A DNA stretch of 64,000 nucleotides from Amaranthus tricolor (taxonomy: Eukaryota; Streptophyta; Magnoliopsida; Caryophyllales; Amaranthaceae): positions 24,305,767-24,369,766 of the forward strand of contig NC_080048.1 in the NCBI RefSeq assembly GCF_026212465.1. The letters run 5' to 3'. How positions within the stretch are numbered: position 1 is the first letter of the stretch; each line of letters begins with the position of its first letter. The notes below the pieces were generated by a model. That model was given only the letters and a program-made list of their open reading frames with translations, was not told the origin of the DNA and did not search any database. This document shows, piece after piece, positions 14,434-25,214 of the stretch. Made by a program: the position numbers and the translations under genes.

Positions 14434-14663
14434 TTCTCTCCTTCTTTTGAAGAGTTTGTCCTCAAACTTGAATCATCCAAGTACGGTGACAAATCGCCCA
14501 CATTAAAAGTAGCACTAACACCCATCAACTCATCAGGAAGTTCAATCTTGTATGCATTATCATTTACCCTCTCAAGTACTTTAAACGGACCATCAGAACG
14601 AGGCATGAGCTTGTTTTTGCGAAGCTTCGGAAATCTCTCTTTTCTCAAATGAAGCCAAACCAA
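14319..14663 (-). CDS. CRM-type polyprotein, integrase C-terminal fragment (frameshifted)
   Basis: This 114-residue frame holds the C-terminal end of the element's integrase. It contains the GPY/F-type module (DGPFKVLERVNDNAYKIELP, about residues 24-43), followed by the conserved FNVGDLSPY. It is in a different frame from the catalytic integrase ORF upstream; the switch falls in a run of eight A (plus strand 14693-14700), consistent with one extra A. The homologous frame actually starts before the ATG-like position given here. The last 38 residues are encoded inside the 3' LTR, because the frame passes through the polypurine tract. Overlap of the polyprotein end with the LTR is known for CRM elements. 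No chromodomain and no recognisable CR motif is visible. Function is inferred from family; this piece is probably not expressed as a protein on its own. Confidence 0.8.
   Translation of the reverse strand: MVWLHLRKERFPKLRKNKLMPRSDGPFKVLERVNDNAYKIELPDELMGVSATFNVGDLSPYLDDSSLRTNSSKEGENDPRSNTLSHEPIALVLEVLGFNPFKSEFVTCLTWVED
14434..14448 (-). other. Polypurine tract of CRM-type element
   Basis: On the element strand the 15 bases directly before the 3' LTR are AAAAGAAGGAGAGAA, all purines. This is the expected primer for plus-strand DNA synthesis. It is also translated, reading KEGEN within the polyprotein end. Confidence 0.85.
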
Positions 14664-14673
14664 ATCCCCAGGG

Positions 14674-15696
14674 TTAAATATGGGTTGTTTCCTTTTTTTT
14701 GTTTGCTCTCTCTTGGTATTTTTTATTCATCTCCTCAATTCTTTTCTTTACTTGCTCACAGGTTTTTTGAAAGGTTTCCACCCTCTTTTTTGCATCTTTT
14801 TCTACCATATTAGTTTTCAGCAAGGGAATCAAATCAACAGGCACAAATGGATTCACTCCATACACTACTTCAAAAGGAGAACGAGAAGTAGTTAAAGAAT
14901 GAGCCCTATTGTAAGCAAACTCCGCATGGGCTAGTTTCATGTCCCAATCTTTCTGCGTTTTGCTCACAAGACCACGTAACAAAGCACCCAAAGTTCTATT
15001 TGTCACCTCTGTTTGTCCATCAGTTTGGGGATGATGAGAGGTGCTAAATAGTAACTTGGTACCAACCAACTTCCATAGGGTCCTCCAAAAGTGACTTAAA
15101 AACTTGGAGTCCCTATCCGAAACTATACTTCGAGGAATGCCATGTAGTTTGACAATTTCCTTGAAGTACAATTCAGCCACTTTTACTGCATCATCTGTTT
15201 TATTACAAGCTACAAAATGAGCCATTTTGGAAAATCTATCTACCACCACCATAATGCTATCTCTACCCCTTTGAGTCCGTGGTAGCCCAACAATGAAATC
15301 CATGCTAACACTTTCCCAAGGAGAATCTGGAACAGGTAATGGAGTATAAAGCCCTTTTGTGAAATGCCCTTTTGACTTTTGACATGTAGCACATCTCTCC
15401 ACAACTAAAGTAACATCCCTGATCATCCTTGGCCAATAGAAATGCTCACCAAGAATATCAAGAGTCTTTTGAATGCCAAAATGACCAGCCAATCCACCAC
15501 TATGAACTTCTCTTACCAATAATTCACGAATGCCACTTTTAGGAACACACAACTTGTTACCTTTAAAAAGATAACCATCTTGATCAACGTAATCTTTCGA
15601 TGGCTTTAGAAATTCATTAGCAAAATCAGGATCATCTTTGTAATACTCCTTGAGTTGTTCAAAACCCAAAACCTTAGCATCCACCATAGAAAGCAA
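14674..15696 (-). CDS. CRM-type integrase catalytic region (fragment)
   Basis: This 340-residue frame encodes the tail of RNase H/linker and the integrase. The zinc-binding HHCC module uses H65, H72, C102 and C105 (ATCQKSKG). The catalytic D,D35E triad is D133 (SMDF), D194 (VSDRD) and E230 (HPQTDGQTE), with 35 residues between the last two, so the active site looks intact. A basic, helical tail (about 300-336) follows. It is in the same frame as the upstream gag-RT ORF but separated by one TGA at 15706-15708. The listed start is a TTG three codons after that stop, so it is not a real start. The 3' end is lost to a frameshift in an A8 run (14693-14700), after which the GPY/F module continues in another frame. 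In an intact element this region would be released from the polyprotein by protease and would insert the cDNA. Confidence 0.9.
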   Translation of the reverse strand: MLSMVDAKVLGFEQLKEYYKDDPDFANEFLKPSKDYVDQDGYLFKGNKLCVPKSGIRELLVREVHSGGLAGHFGIQKTLDILGEHFYWPRMIRDVTLVVERCATCQKSKGHFTKGLYTPLPVPDSPWESVSMDFIVGLPRTQRGRDSIMVVVDRFSKMAHFVACNKTDDAVKVAELYFKEIVKLHGIPRSIVSDRDSKFLSHFWRTLWKLVGTKLLFSTSHHPQTDGQTEVTNRTLGALLRGLVSKTQKDWDMKLAHAEFAYNRAHSLTTSRSPFEVVYGVNPFVPVDLIPLLKTNMVEKDAKKRVETFQKTCEQVKKRIEEMNKKYQERANKKKETTHI

Positions 15697-15705
15697 GTAT
15701 GCTCT

Positions 15706-18700
15706 TCAAGATAAAGCATCAGCTACAATATTACTTTTTCCATCTTTATATTTGGAGCTAAAGGTAAATGATTGAAGAAATTCTACCCACTTTGCATGTC
15801 TTTTATTAAGTTTTTGTTGCCCATTTATGAATTTTAAAGCTTCATGATCAGAATGAAGAACAAAGGGTTTTGGTCTAAGGTAATGAGACCAATGATCAAG
15901 AGCTCTAACGATGGCATAAAATTCACGATCATAAGTAGAGTAATTCAATTTAGCCTCACTTAACTTCTCACTAAAGAAACTTACTGGCTTCTTTTCTTGA
16001 ATAAGGACAGCCCCTATTCCAACCCCACTTGCATCACACTCTACTTCAAACACGTTGTTAAAATCAGGGAGAACAAGTATAGGTGCATTGCAAAGCATGT
16101 ATTTGACTTTATCAAAAGCCCTTTGAGCATTTTCAGTCCATTCAAATTCACCCTTTTTTGTTAACTCGGTAATGGGAGCCATAATAGAAGAGAAGTTTCT
16201 AATGAACCGCCTATAGAAAGAAGCAAGCCCATGAAAACTCCTTACCTCATGCACATTGGTTGGAGCCAACCAAGACTTAACTGCCTTAACCTTTTCTGGA
16301 TCTACTTGCACTCCTTCTCTAGTCACAATGTATCCCAAAAATGACACACTAGGGGTCATAAAAAAACACTTCTCAAGCTTTCCATACAACTTTACTTCCC
16401 TCAATTTTCCAAACAACCTCTTCAAATGCACCATATGGTCTTCATTGTTTTTACTATACACTAGAATATCATCCAAGTAAACAACAACAAAATTATTAAG
16501 AAAAGGACGGAGAACCTCATTCATTAACCTCATGAAAGAACTTGGAGCATTGCAAAGCCCAAATGGCATCACTAACCACTCATATAACCCTTGTTTTGTT
16601 TTAAAAGCAGTTTTCCATTCATCCCCTTCCCTTATTCTCATTTGATGATAACCACTCCTTAAATCTATTTTTGAAAAGACTAAGGCTCCACTTAATTCAT
16701 CAAGCATATCTTGCAACCTAGGCATAGGAAAACGGTATTTGATGGTTATGTTATTTATGGATCTACTATCTACACACATTCTCCAAGTGCCATCTTTCTT
16801 AGGCACTAAAAGGGCAGGGACAGCACAAGGACTAAGACTTTCTCTCACGTAGCCCCTTTCAATCAACTCACTCACTTGCCTCTCAAGCTCTTTACTTTCC
16901 TCGGGGTTACATCTATAAGCAGCTTTATTTGGCAAAGGTGCTCCAGGAATCAAGTCAATGGCGTGCTCAATGCCTCTTATTGGTGGGAGGCCCTTGGGCA
17001 AGTCATTTGGAAATACATCTTTGTACTCTTCTAATAACTCATTTAAGGAAGATGAGTTATCACAAGAAGTACTAATCTGATCTTTGGTCCTTAGAACCAA
17101 AGCATAACCACCACCATATTCATCCACTATTTTTTCAAACTCATTACATGTTACAAGATAGTTGCTTTTGTCTTTTTCTTTCTTAGCAACTTTAGGGGGT
17201 AAGGGAATTAATTTGACTTTTCTACCATCTTTTTTTGTTACAATATACTCATTACTTTTTCCTCTATGCTCCGAATTGTGATCAAATTGCCATGGTCTTC
17301 CAAGCAGCAAGTGACAAGCATCCATGGGAATTACATCGCACCATCTTTCATCTTCAAAGCCTCCAATAGAATAAGAAACCAAAGCTTGCTTCCTCACCCT
17401 TATTCCAGTGCTATCATTCAACCAATTCAACTTGTAAGGTTCTTCATGATCTCTAGTAGCTAACTTCAGCTTACTCACAACTTCAGATGATACTACATCA
17501 GTTTGTGCACCACTATCAACTATAACATTGCAAGTATTCTCTCCAATTTTGCATCTAGTATGAAACAAATTGTGGCGTTGCTTCAAATCAGCTTGTGGCT
17601 CACTAAATAGCACTTTTCGAACCACCATCATATTGTACTCATCTTCTGGTTGTATTTCCTCCTCATAATCATCCTCCAAATCTTCCACTTCATTTGCCAC
17701 AAAATTATACATTTTTTCCTCTTCATCCATAATAGCACACTGAGTAGATGTTAAAACAGCCTTGTTAGGACATTCACTAGCAATATGTCCTCTTCCATGA
17801 CATTTAAAACATTTCCTCCTTGTTGCAAGTTCACTAGGCGACACAACAGCCTTTTCTTTTGATTTTTCGCTTATAAAACTAGATGGGAAAGCCTTACTTT
17901 GAAAAGTACTCCCTTTTGAGTTGGAAGGAGTAAACTTCGAAGTACCTTTGTAAGGAAACTTAGGCTTTTCCTTCTCTTTCTCTTCCTTGGATTGTGCTTC
18001 ATATTTCAAAGCCAATTTGCAAACATCACTAAAAGAAGCATAATGAGTAACTTCCACTTTTCTACAAATATTTTTGGACAGCCCTTTAATGAAACGAGCA
18101 ATTTTAAAGGCTTCCTTCTCTTGCAAATCACAAATCAAACATAGTTTTTCAAACTCTCTAATGTATTCTTCCACACTCATCTCATTTTCTTGTGAAAGAT
18201 GTGTAAGTTTCAAGTATTGCTCCTGCTCATACTCCTTACTCACCCATTTATCCCTCATCTTTTTTTTAAATTTTTCCCAAGAGTCCATTTTATTTTTTCC
18301 TTCTCTTCTTCTATTTGCTTTAACATTTTCGTACCATAAGGCAGCAAGTTTAGTGAGTTTAAGAACAGCAAGCTTAAACTTCTTTTTATCATCATACTCC
18401 TTATATTCAAACACGGTTTCAATTTGCCTTAGCCAATCAAGAAATGATTCGCTATCATGACCTCCATCAAATTCTGGAAGATCAATTCTAAGCCCCCTAT
18501 CTTCATCAAAAGATTTATAATTATTTCCACTACTAGAATCCTCATTTTCAATCTCACCAATTTTTCTTGTAGCTTTTAAAAGTATATCAGCCATAGCATC
18601 CATTCTTGTATCTTGCTTTTGTTTTTCAATCTCACGCTCTTCATTTTTTTTCTCCATTCTTTCTAACCTCAAATTGATTGATCTCAATAGCTCAGCGAGG

Positions 18701-18714
18701 TTTTCTTCAGCCAT
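15706..18714 (-). CDS. CRM-type Gag-protease-RT-RNase H polyprotein
   Basis: This 1,002-residue ORF starts at the first ATG after the primer site. A run of 16 A (18717-18732) lies two bases upstream of that ATG. Domains: coiled, charged N-terminus (1-60); Gag capsid-like region (about 75-245); a CCHC zinc knuckle (C302, C305, H310, C315) for RNA binding; aspartic protease with DSG at 400-402; reverse transcriptase about 590-790 with YLDD at 746-749; RNase H about 880-1000 with D893, E931, D956 and D999. The linker [12 protein letters not shown]...[10 protein letters not shown] (about 427-478) is a CRM-lineage signature. The ORF stops directly after ADALS, where chromoviruses normally continue into integrase. 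The stop is a TGA in an otherwise continuous frame, consistent with a C-to-T change at a CGA codon. All visible catalytic residues are present, so reverse transcription could still work, but Gag-Pol would lack integrase. Confidence 0.92.
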   Translation of the reverse strand: MAEENLAELLRSINLRLERMEKKNEEREIEKQKQDTRMDAMADILLKATRKIGEIENEDSSSGNNYKSFDEDRGLRIDLPEFDGGHDSESFLDWLRQIETVFEYKEYDDKKKFKLAVLKLTKLAALWYENVKANRRREGKNKMDSWEKFKKKMRDKWVSKEYEQEQYLKLTHLSQENEMSVEEYIREFEKLCLICDLQEKEAFKIARFIKGLSKNICRKVEVTHYASFSDVCKLALKYEAQSKEEKEKEKPKFPYKGTSKFTPSNSKGSTFQSKAFPSSFISEKSKEKAVVSPSELATRRKCFKCHGRGHIASECPNKAVLTSTQCAIMDEEEKMYNFVANEVEDLEDDYEEEIQPEDEYNMMVVRKVLFSEPQADLKQRHNLFHTRCKIGENTCNVIVDSGAQTDVVSSEVVSKLKLATRDHEEPYKLNWLNDSTGIRVRKQALVSYSIGGFEDERWCDVIPMDACHLLLGRPWQFDHNSEHRGKSNEYIVTKKDGRKVKLIPLPPKVAKKEKDKSNYLVTCNEFEKIVDEYGGGYALVLRTKDQISTSCDNSSSLNELLEEYKDVFPNDLPKGLPPIRGIEHAIDLIPGAPLPNKAAYRCNPEESKELERQVSELIERGYVRESLSPCAVPALLVPKKDGTWRMCVDSRSINNITIKYRFPMPRLQDMLDELSGALVFSKIDLRSGYHQMRIREGDEWKTAFKTKQGLYEWLVMPFGLCNAPSSFMRLMNEVLRPFLNNFVVVYLDDILVYSKNNEDHMVHLKRLFGKLREVKLYGKLEKCFFMTPSVSFLGYIVTREGVQVDPEKVKAVKSWLAPTNVHEVRSFHGLASFYRRFIRNFSSIMAPITELTKKGEFEWTENAQRAFDKVKYMLCNAPILVLPDFNNVFEVECDASGVGIGAVLIQEKKPVSFFSEKLSEAKLNYSTYDREFYAIVRALDHWSHYLRPKPFVLHSDHEALKFINGQQKLNKRHAKWVEFLQSFTFSSKYKDGKSNIVADALS

Positions 18715-18783
18715 AGTTTTTTTTTTTTTTTTGTGTTTATTTTGAATGAATTAACACTTTGAAACACTCTTTAAAATACCAAA

Positions 18784-18795
18784 GCTCTGATACCA
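18784..18795 (-). other. Primer-binding site (initiator tRNA-Met)
   Basis: The element strand reads TGGTATCAGAGC, complementary to the 3' end of plant initiator methionine tRNA and the standard chromovirus primer site. It begins two bases after the 5' LTR end. Confidence 0.93.
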
Positions 18796-18797
18796 AA

Positions 18798-19487
18798 TGA
18801 TGTAAATGCTAACTCAAGACTTCCTAAATGATTAAGGAAGGAGAAGGACAAAAGAAAAGAAAGAAGAAGTAATTTGGGCAGAATGTATATTTGAATGAAA
18901 ATAGGACAACCAAAGCACAAGAACAAACTCAATGCAATAGTATTTAGGCTAGAGACAAGACAAACTCAATCTCCCCTAGTTTAATACTCAAGAACACACT
19001 CAAAGTATTAAAGAACTCTTGTTAACCTTGGACAAACACAAAGATAGGCAAGAAGAAAACACAAAGGTTGATTCATAAAACAAGTCTGCACTTTCATTCA
19101 TGAATAGCTCTCTTTAAATAGAGTTACAACAGCAAAAGGAAGCTAAAAAAAACAAGAGAAATTAAGGTGGGACGTCCAAGCATGGGGAACAAGCATTGGA
19201 ACTCACAAAACAGCATTAAATAGCCTCCAAAGCATGCATTAGGCTGATTTAAGTTGTTCCCCAAGCATGCAGTAGCTAATTAATCAGGTTTAAGTGGTAA
19301 AAGACTTTAAAAAAACATAACTAAACTTGGACCTATCAAAGTGACGTCCAACCAATATATAGGTAGCTTTACTTAATCTTCAACCCAAGTTAGACATGTA
19401 ACAAATTCAGATTTAAAAGGATTAAAACCAAGTACTTCAAGAACTAAAGCAATCGGCTCATGAGATAACGTATTTGATCTTGGATCA
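18798..19487 (-). repeat. 5' LTR of CRM-type element (690 bp)
   Basis: Promoter-bearing LTR in element orientation, with TG...CA ends. It is identical to 13744-14433 except for one substitution. It is followed on the right by the CTTTT duplication and the resumed satellite. Confidence 0.95.
19113..19120 (-). promoter_or_regulatory. Candidate TATA box of CRM-type 5' LTR
   Basis: The element strand reads TATTTAAA in the context CTCTATTTAAAGAG, a TATA-like motif about 370 bases into the LTR. Transcription would be expected to start a few tens of bases downstream. Based on motif alone; the same motif in the 3' LTR is at about 14059-14066. Confidence 0.4.
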
Positions 19488-19492
19488 CTTTT
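19488..19492. repeat. Right target-site duplication of CRM-type element (CTTTT)
   Basis: Exact copy of 13739-13743. The satellite continues as tttacactttcgc, so the HOR is in phase across the insertion: the distance between monomer-1 starts 12315 and 19595, minus 5,749 bp of element plus duplication, is 1,531 bp. Confidence 0.95.
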
Positions 19493-19594
19493 TTTACACT
19501 TTCGCACATAAAGTAGCTCAAACTTAGTTTGTTTTGCACGAAACCTTGCACACAACACTATTTGGTATATATTATTCTGTTGCAGTGTTTATAA

Positions 19595-20618
19595 TTGAAA
19601 AACATAGTCATATGCAAGAAATTACGTGTTAAGTTGCGATTTTATGGGTTTTTAAGCTTTTTTGGTAATTTCGCGCATAAAGTAGCTCAAACATGGTTTG
19701 TTTTGCACAAAACTTGGCACACGACACTATTTAATATATATTATTGTGTTGAAGTTATTTGGAAACGAAAATCATAGTCATATGCTAGAAATTACGTGTT
19801 AAGTTGCGATTTTATGGGTTTTTAAGCTTTTTTGGTGCTTTCGTGCATAAAGTGGTTCAAACTTGGTTTGTTTTGAACGAAACTTGGAACACAATGCTAT
19901 TCTATATATATTAGTGTGTTGAAGAGGTTAGAATTGAAAATCATAGTCATATGCTAGAAATTTCGTGTTAACTTGTGATTTTATGGGTTTTTTACGCTTT
20001 TTTTGCACTTTCTCGCATAATGTAGCTTAGCTTAAACTAGGTTTGTTTTGTACATAACTTTGCACACGACACTATTTTGTATATATTATTTTTTTCAAGT
20101 GGTTAGAATTTAAAATCATTGTCATACGCTAGAAATTACGTGTTAAGTGGCGATTTTATGCGTTTTTAAGGTTTCTTTGCACTTTCGCGTATAACGTAGC
20201 TCACACTTGGTTTGTTTTGCACGAAACTTGTCATATAACACTATTTGGTGTGTATTATTAGGTTGATGTGGTTAGAATCGTAAATCATAGTCATATGCTA
20301 GAAATTTCGTGTTAAGTTGCGATTTTATGGGTTTTTTACGTTTCTTTTGCACTTTCGCGTACAAAGTAGCTCAAACTTGGTTAGTTTTGCACGAAACTTT
20401 ATACACGACACTATTTGGCATATATTATTGTGTTGAAGTGGTTAGAATTCAAAATCGTTGTCATATGCTAGAAATTACGTGTTAAGTTGCGATTTTATGA
20501 GTTTTTTTACGCTTTTTTTACCCTTTCGCGCATAAAGTAGCTCAAACTTAGTTTGTTTTGCACGAAACCTTGCACACAACACTATTTGGTATATATTATT
20601 CTGTTGCAGTGTTTATAA
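19595..20618. repeat. Deleted HOR unit with 6 monomers (1,024 bp)
   Basis: This unit runs m1-m5 normally. Monomer 6 (cgttgtcatatgctag at about 20456) then continues as monomer 9 (gattttatgagtttttttac, about 20495), so m7, m8 and most of m6 and m9 are missing. The junction lies in the segment gttgcgattttatg shared by all monomers, as expected for unequal exchange. The length is six monomers. Confidence 0.9.
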
Positions 20619-23600
20619 TTGAAAAACATAGTCATATGCAAGAAATTACGTGTTAAGTTGCGATTTTATGGGTTTTTAAGCTTTTTTGGTAATTTCGCGC
20701 ATAAAGTAGCTCAAACATGGTTTGTTTTGCACAAAACTTGGCACACGACACTATTTAATATATATTATTGTGTTTAAGTTATTTGGAAACGAAAATCATA
20801 GTCATATGCTAGAAATTACGTGTTAAGTTGCGATTTTATGGGTTTTTAAGCTTTTTTGGTGCTTTCGTGCATAAAGTGGTTCAAACTTGGTTTGTTTTGA
20901 ACGAAACTTGGAACACAATGCTATTCTATATATATTAGTGTGTTGAAGAGGTTAGAATTGAAAATCATAGTCATATGCTAGAAATTTCGTGTTAACTTGT
21001 GATTTTATGGGTTTTTTACGCTTTTTTTGCACTTTCTCGCATAATGTAGCTTAGCTTAAACTAGGTTTGTTTTGTACATAACTTTGCACACGCCACTATT
21101 TTGTATATTTTATTTTTTTCAAGTGGTTAGAATTTAAAATCATTGTCATACGCTAGAAATTACGTGTTAAGTGGCGATTTTATGCGTTTTTAAGGTTTCT
21201 TTGCACTTTCGCGTATAACGTAGCTCACACTTGGTTTGTTTTGCACGAAACTTGTCATATAATACTATTTGGTGTGTATTATTAGGTTGATATGGTTAGA
21301 ATCGTAAATCATAGTCATATGCTAGAAATTTCGTGTTAAGTTGCGATTTTATGGGTTTTTTACGTTTCTTTTGCACTTTCGCGTACAAAGTAGCTCAAAC
21401 TTGGTTTGTTTTGCACGAAACTTTGTACACGACACTATTTGTCATATATTATTGTGTTGAAGTGGTTAGAATTGAAAATCGTTGTCATATGCTAGAAATT
21501 ACGTGTTAAGTTGCGATTTTATGGGTATTTAAACTTTTTTGGCACTTTTGCGCATAATGCAGCTCAAACTTAGTTTGTTTTGCAAGAAACTTGGCACATA
21601 ACGCTATTCGATATATATTAGTGTGTTGAAGTGGTTAGAATTGAAAATCATAGTCATATGCAAGAAATTTAGTGTTAAGATGAGATTTTATGGGTTTTTT
21701 ATGCTTTTGTTGCACGGTCTCGCTTAAAGTAGCTTAAACTTGGTTCGTTTTGCACGTAACTTTGCACACGACACTATTTGGTATATATTACTGTTTTGAA
21801 GTTGTTAGTATTTAAACTCATTGTCATACGCTAGAAATTATGTGTTAAGTGGCGATTTTATGGGTTTTTAAGGTATCTTTGAACTTTCGCACATAAGGTA
21901 GCTAACACTTGGTTTGTTTTGCACGAAACTTGTCATACAACACTATTTGGTATATATTATTGGGTTGAAGTGGTTAGAATTAAAAATCATATTCATATGC
22001 TAGAAATTTCGTGTTAAGTTGCGATTTTATGAGTTTTTTTACGCTTTTTTTACACTTTCGCGCATAAAGTAGCTCAAACTTAGTTTGTTTTGCACGAAAC
22101 CTTGCACACAACACTATTTGGTATATATTATTCTGTTGCAGTGTTTATAATTGAAAAACATAGTCATATGCAAGAAATTACGTGTTAAGTTGCGATTTTA
22201 TGGGTTTTTAAGCTTTTTTGGTAATTTCGCGCATAAAGTAGCTCAAACATGGTTTGTTTTGCACAAAACTTGGCACACGACACTATTTAATATATATTAT
22301 TGTGTTGAAGTTATTTGGAAACGAAAATCATAGTCATATGCTAGAAATTACGTGTTAAGTTGCGATTTTATGGGTTTTTAAGCTTTTTTGGTGCTTTCGT
22401 GCATAAAGTGGTTCAAACTTGGTTTGTTTTGAACGAAACTTGGAACACAATGCTATTCTATATATATTAGTGTGTTGAAGAGGTTAGAATTGAAAATCAT
22501 AGTCATATGCTAGAAATTTCGTGTTAACTTGTGATTTTATGGGTTTTTTACGCTTTTTTTTGCACTTTCTCGCATAATGTAGCTTAGCTTAAACTAGGTT
22601 TGTTTTGTACATAACTTTGCACACGACACTATTTTGTATATATTATTTTTTTCAAGTGGTTAGAATTTAAAATCATTGTCATACGCTAGAAATTACGTGT
22701 TAAGTGGCGATTTTATGCGTTTTTAAGGTTTCTTTGCACTTTCGCGTATAACGTAGCTCACACTTGGTTTGTTTTGCACGAAACTTGTCATATAACACTA
22801 TTTGGTGTGTATTATTGGGTTGATGTGGTTAGAATCGTAAATCATAGTCATATGCTAGAAATTTCGTGTTAAGTTGCGATTTTATGGGTTTTTTACGTTT
22901 CTTTTGCACTTTCGCGTACAAAGTAGCTCAAACTTGGTTTGTTTTGCACGAAACTTTGTACACGACACTATTTGGCATATATTATTGTGTTAAAGTGGTT
23001 AGAATTGAAAATCGTTGTCATATGCTAGAAATTACGTGTTAAGTTGCGATTTTATGGGTATTTAAACTTTTTTGGCACTTTTGCGTATAATGTAGCTCAA
23101 ACTTAGTTTGTTTTTCAAGAAACTTGGCACATAACGCTATTCGATATATATTAGTGTGTTGAAGTGGTTAGAATTGAAAATCATAGTCATATGCAAGAAA
23201 TTTAGTGTTAAGATGAGATTTTATGGGTTTTTTATGCTTTTGTTGCACAGTCTCGCTTAAAGTAGCTTAAACTTGGTTCGTTTTGCACGTAACTTTGCAC
23301 ACGACACTATTTGGTATATATTACTGTTTTGAAGTTGTTAGAATTTAAACTCATTGTCATACGCTAGAAATTATGTGTTAAGTGGCGATTTTATGGGTTT
23401 TTAAGGTATCTTTGAACTTTCGCACATAAGGTTGCTCACACTTGGTTTGTTTTGGACGAAACTTGTCATACAACACTATTTGGTATATATTATTGGGTTG
23501 AAGTGGTTAGAATTAAAAATCATAGTCATATGCTAGAAATTTCGTGTTAAGTTGCGATTTTATGAGTTTTTTTACGCTTTTTTTACACTTTCGCGCATAA

Positions 23601-25214
23601 AGTAGCTCAAACTTGGTTTGTTTTGCACGAAACCTTGCACACAACACTATTTGGTATATATTATTCTGTTGCAGTGTTTATAATTGAAAAACATAGTCAT
23701 ATGCAAGAAATTACGTGTTAAGTTGCGATTTTATGGGTTTTTAAGCTTTTTTGGTAATTTCGCGCATAAAGTAGCTCAAACACGGTTTGTTTTGCACAAA
23801 ACTTGGCACACGACACTATTTAATATATATTATTGTGTTGAAGTTATTGGAAACGAAAATCATAGTCATATGCTAGAAATTACGTGTTAAGTTGCGATTT
23901 TATGGGTTTTTAAGCTTTTTTGGTGCTTTCGTGCATAAAGTGGTTCAAACTTGGTTTGTTTTGCACGAAACTTGGAACACAATGCTATTCGATATATATT
24001 AGTGTGTTGAAGAGGTTAGAATTGAAAATCATAGTCATATGCTAGAAATTTCGTGTTAACTTGTGATTTTATGGGTTTTTTACGCTTTTTTTGCACTTTC
24101 TCGCATAATGTAGCTTAGCTTAAACTTGGTTTGTTTTGTACAAAACTTTGTACACGACACTATTTTGTATATATTATTTTTTTCAAGTGCTTAGAATTTA
24201 AAATCATTGTCATACGCTAGAAATTACGTGTTAAGTGGCGATTTTATGCGTTTTTAAGGTTTCTTTGCACTTTCGCGTATAACGTAGCTCACACTTGGTT
24301 TGTTTTGCACGAAACTTGTCATATAATACTATTTGGTGTGTATTATTAGGTTGATGTGGTTAGAATCGTAAATCATAGTCATATGCTAGAAATTTCGTGT
24401 TAAGTTGCGATTTTATGGGTTTTTTACGTTTCTTTTGCACTTTCGCATACAAAGTAGCTCAAACTTGGTTTGTTTTGCACGAAACTTTGTACACGACACT
24501 ATTTGGCATATATTATTGTGTTAAAGTGGTTAGAATTGAAAATCGTTGTCATATGCTAGAAATTACGTGTTAAGTTGCGATTTTATGGGTATTTAAACTT
24601 TTTTGGCACTTTTGCGCATAATGTAGCTCAAACTTAGTTTGTTTTTCAAGAAACTTGGCACATAACGCTATTCGATATATATTAGTGTGTTGAAGTGGTT
24701 AGAATTGAAAATCATAGTCATATGCAAGAAATTTAGTGTTAAGATGAGATTTTATGGGTTTTTTATGCTTTTGTTGCACAGTCTCGCTTAAAGTAGCTTA
24801 AACTTGGTTCGTTTTGCACGTAACTTTGCACACGACACTATTTGGTATATATTACTGTTTCGAAGTTGTTAGAATTTAAACTCATTGTCATACGCTAGAA
24901 ATTATGTGTTAAGTGGCGATTTTATGGGTTTTTAAGGTATCTTTGAACTTTCGCACATAAGGTAGCTCACACTTGGTTTGTTTTGCACGAAACTTGTCAT
25001 ACAACACTATTTGGTATATATTATTGGGTTGAAGTGGTTAGAATTAAAAATCATAGTCATATGCTAGAAATTTCGTGTTAAGTTGCGATTTTATGAGTTT
25101 TTTTACGTTTTTTTTACACTTTCGCGCATAAAGTAGCTCAAACTTGGTTTGTTTTGCACGAAACCTTGCACACAACACTATTTGGTATATATTATTCTGT
25201 TGCAGTGTTTATAA

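Larger units (their letters stand above)
13744..19487 (-). mobile_element. Complete CRM-clade Ty3/gypsy chromovirus LTR retrotransposon (5,744 bp)
   Basis: Full-length element on the minus strand, inserted in monomer 9 of a satellite HOR. Order on the minus strand: 5' LTR (18798-19487), tRNA-iMet primer site (18784-18795), gag-protease-RT-RNaseH-integrase region (18714 to 14319), polypurine tract (14448-14434), 3' LTR (13744-14433). The protease-to-RT linker ([23 protein letters not shown]) and the integrase domain are typical of the CRM lineage, which is known for centromere targeting. The LTRs are both 690 bp and differ at one position that I can find, so insertion is recent. The element is not autonomous as written: there is an in-frame stop at 15706-15708 and a frameshift near 14693-14700. 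No CR motif of the GPMTRARAK kind is recognisable, so assignment to a CRM subgroup is open. Confidence 0.93.

Noticed and set aside
16256..18460. Plus-strand ORFs of 65-128 residues inside the CRM-type element
   Set aside because: They are antisense shadows of the gag-pol frame with no recognisable domain.
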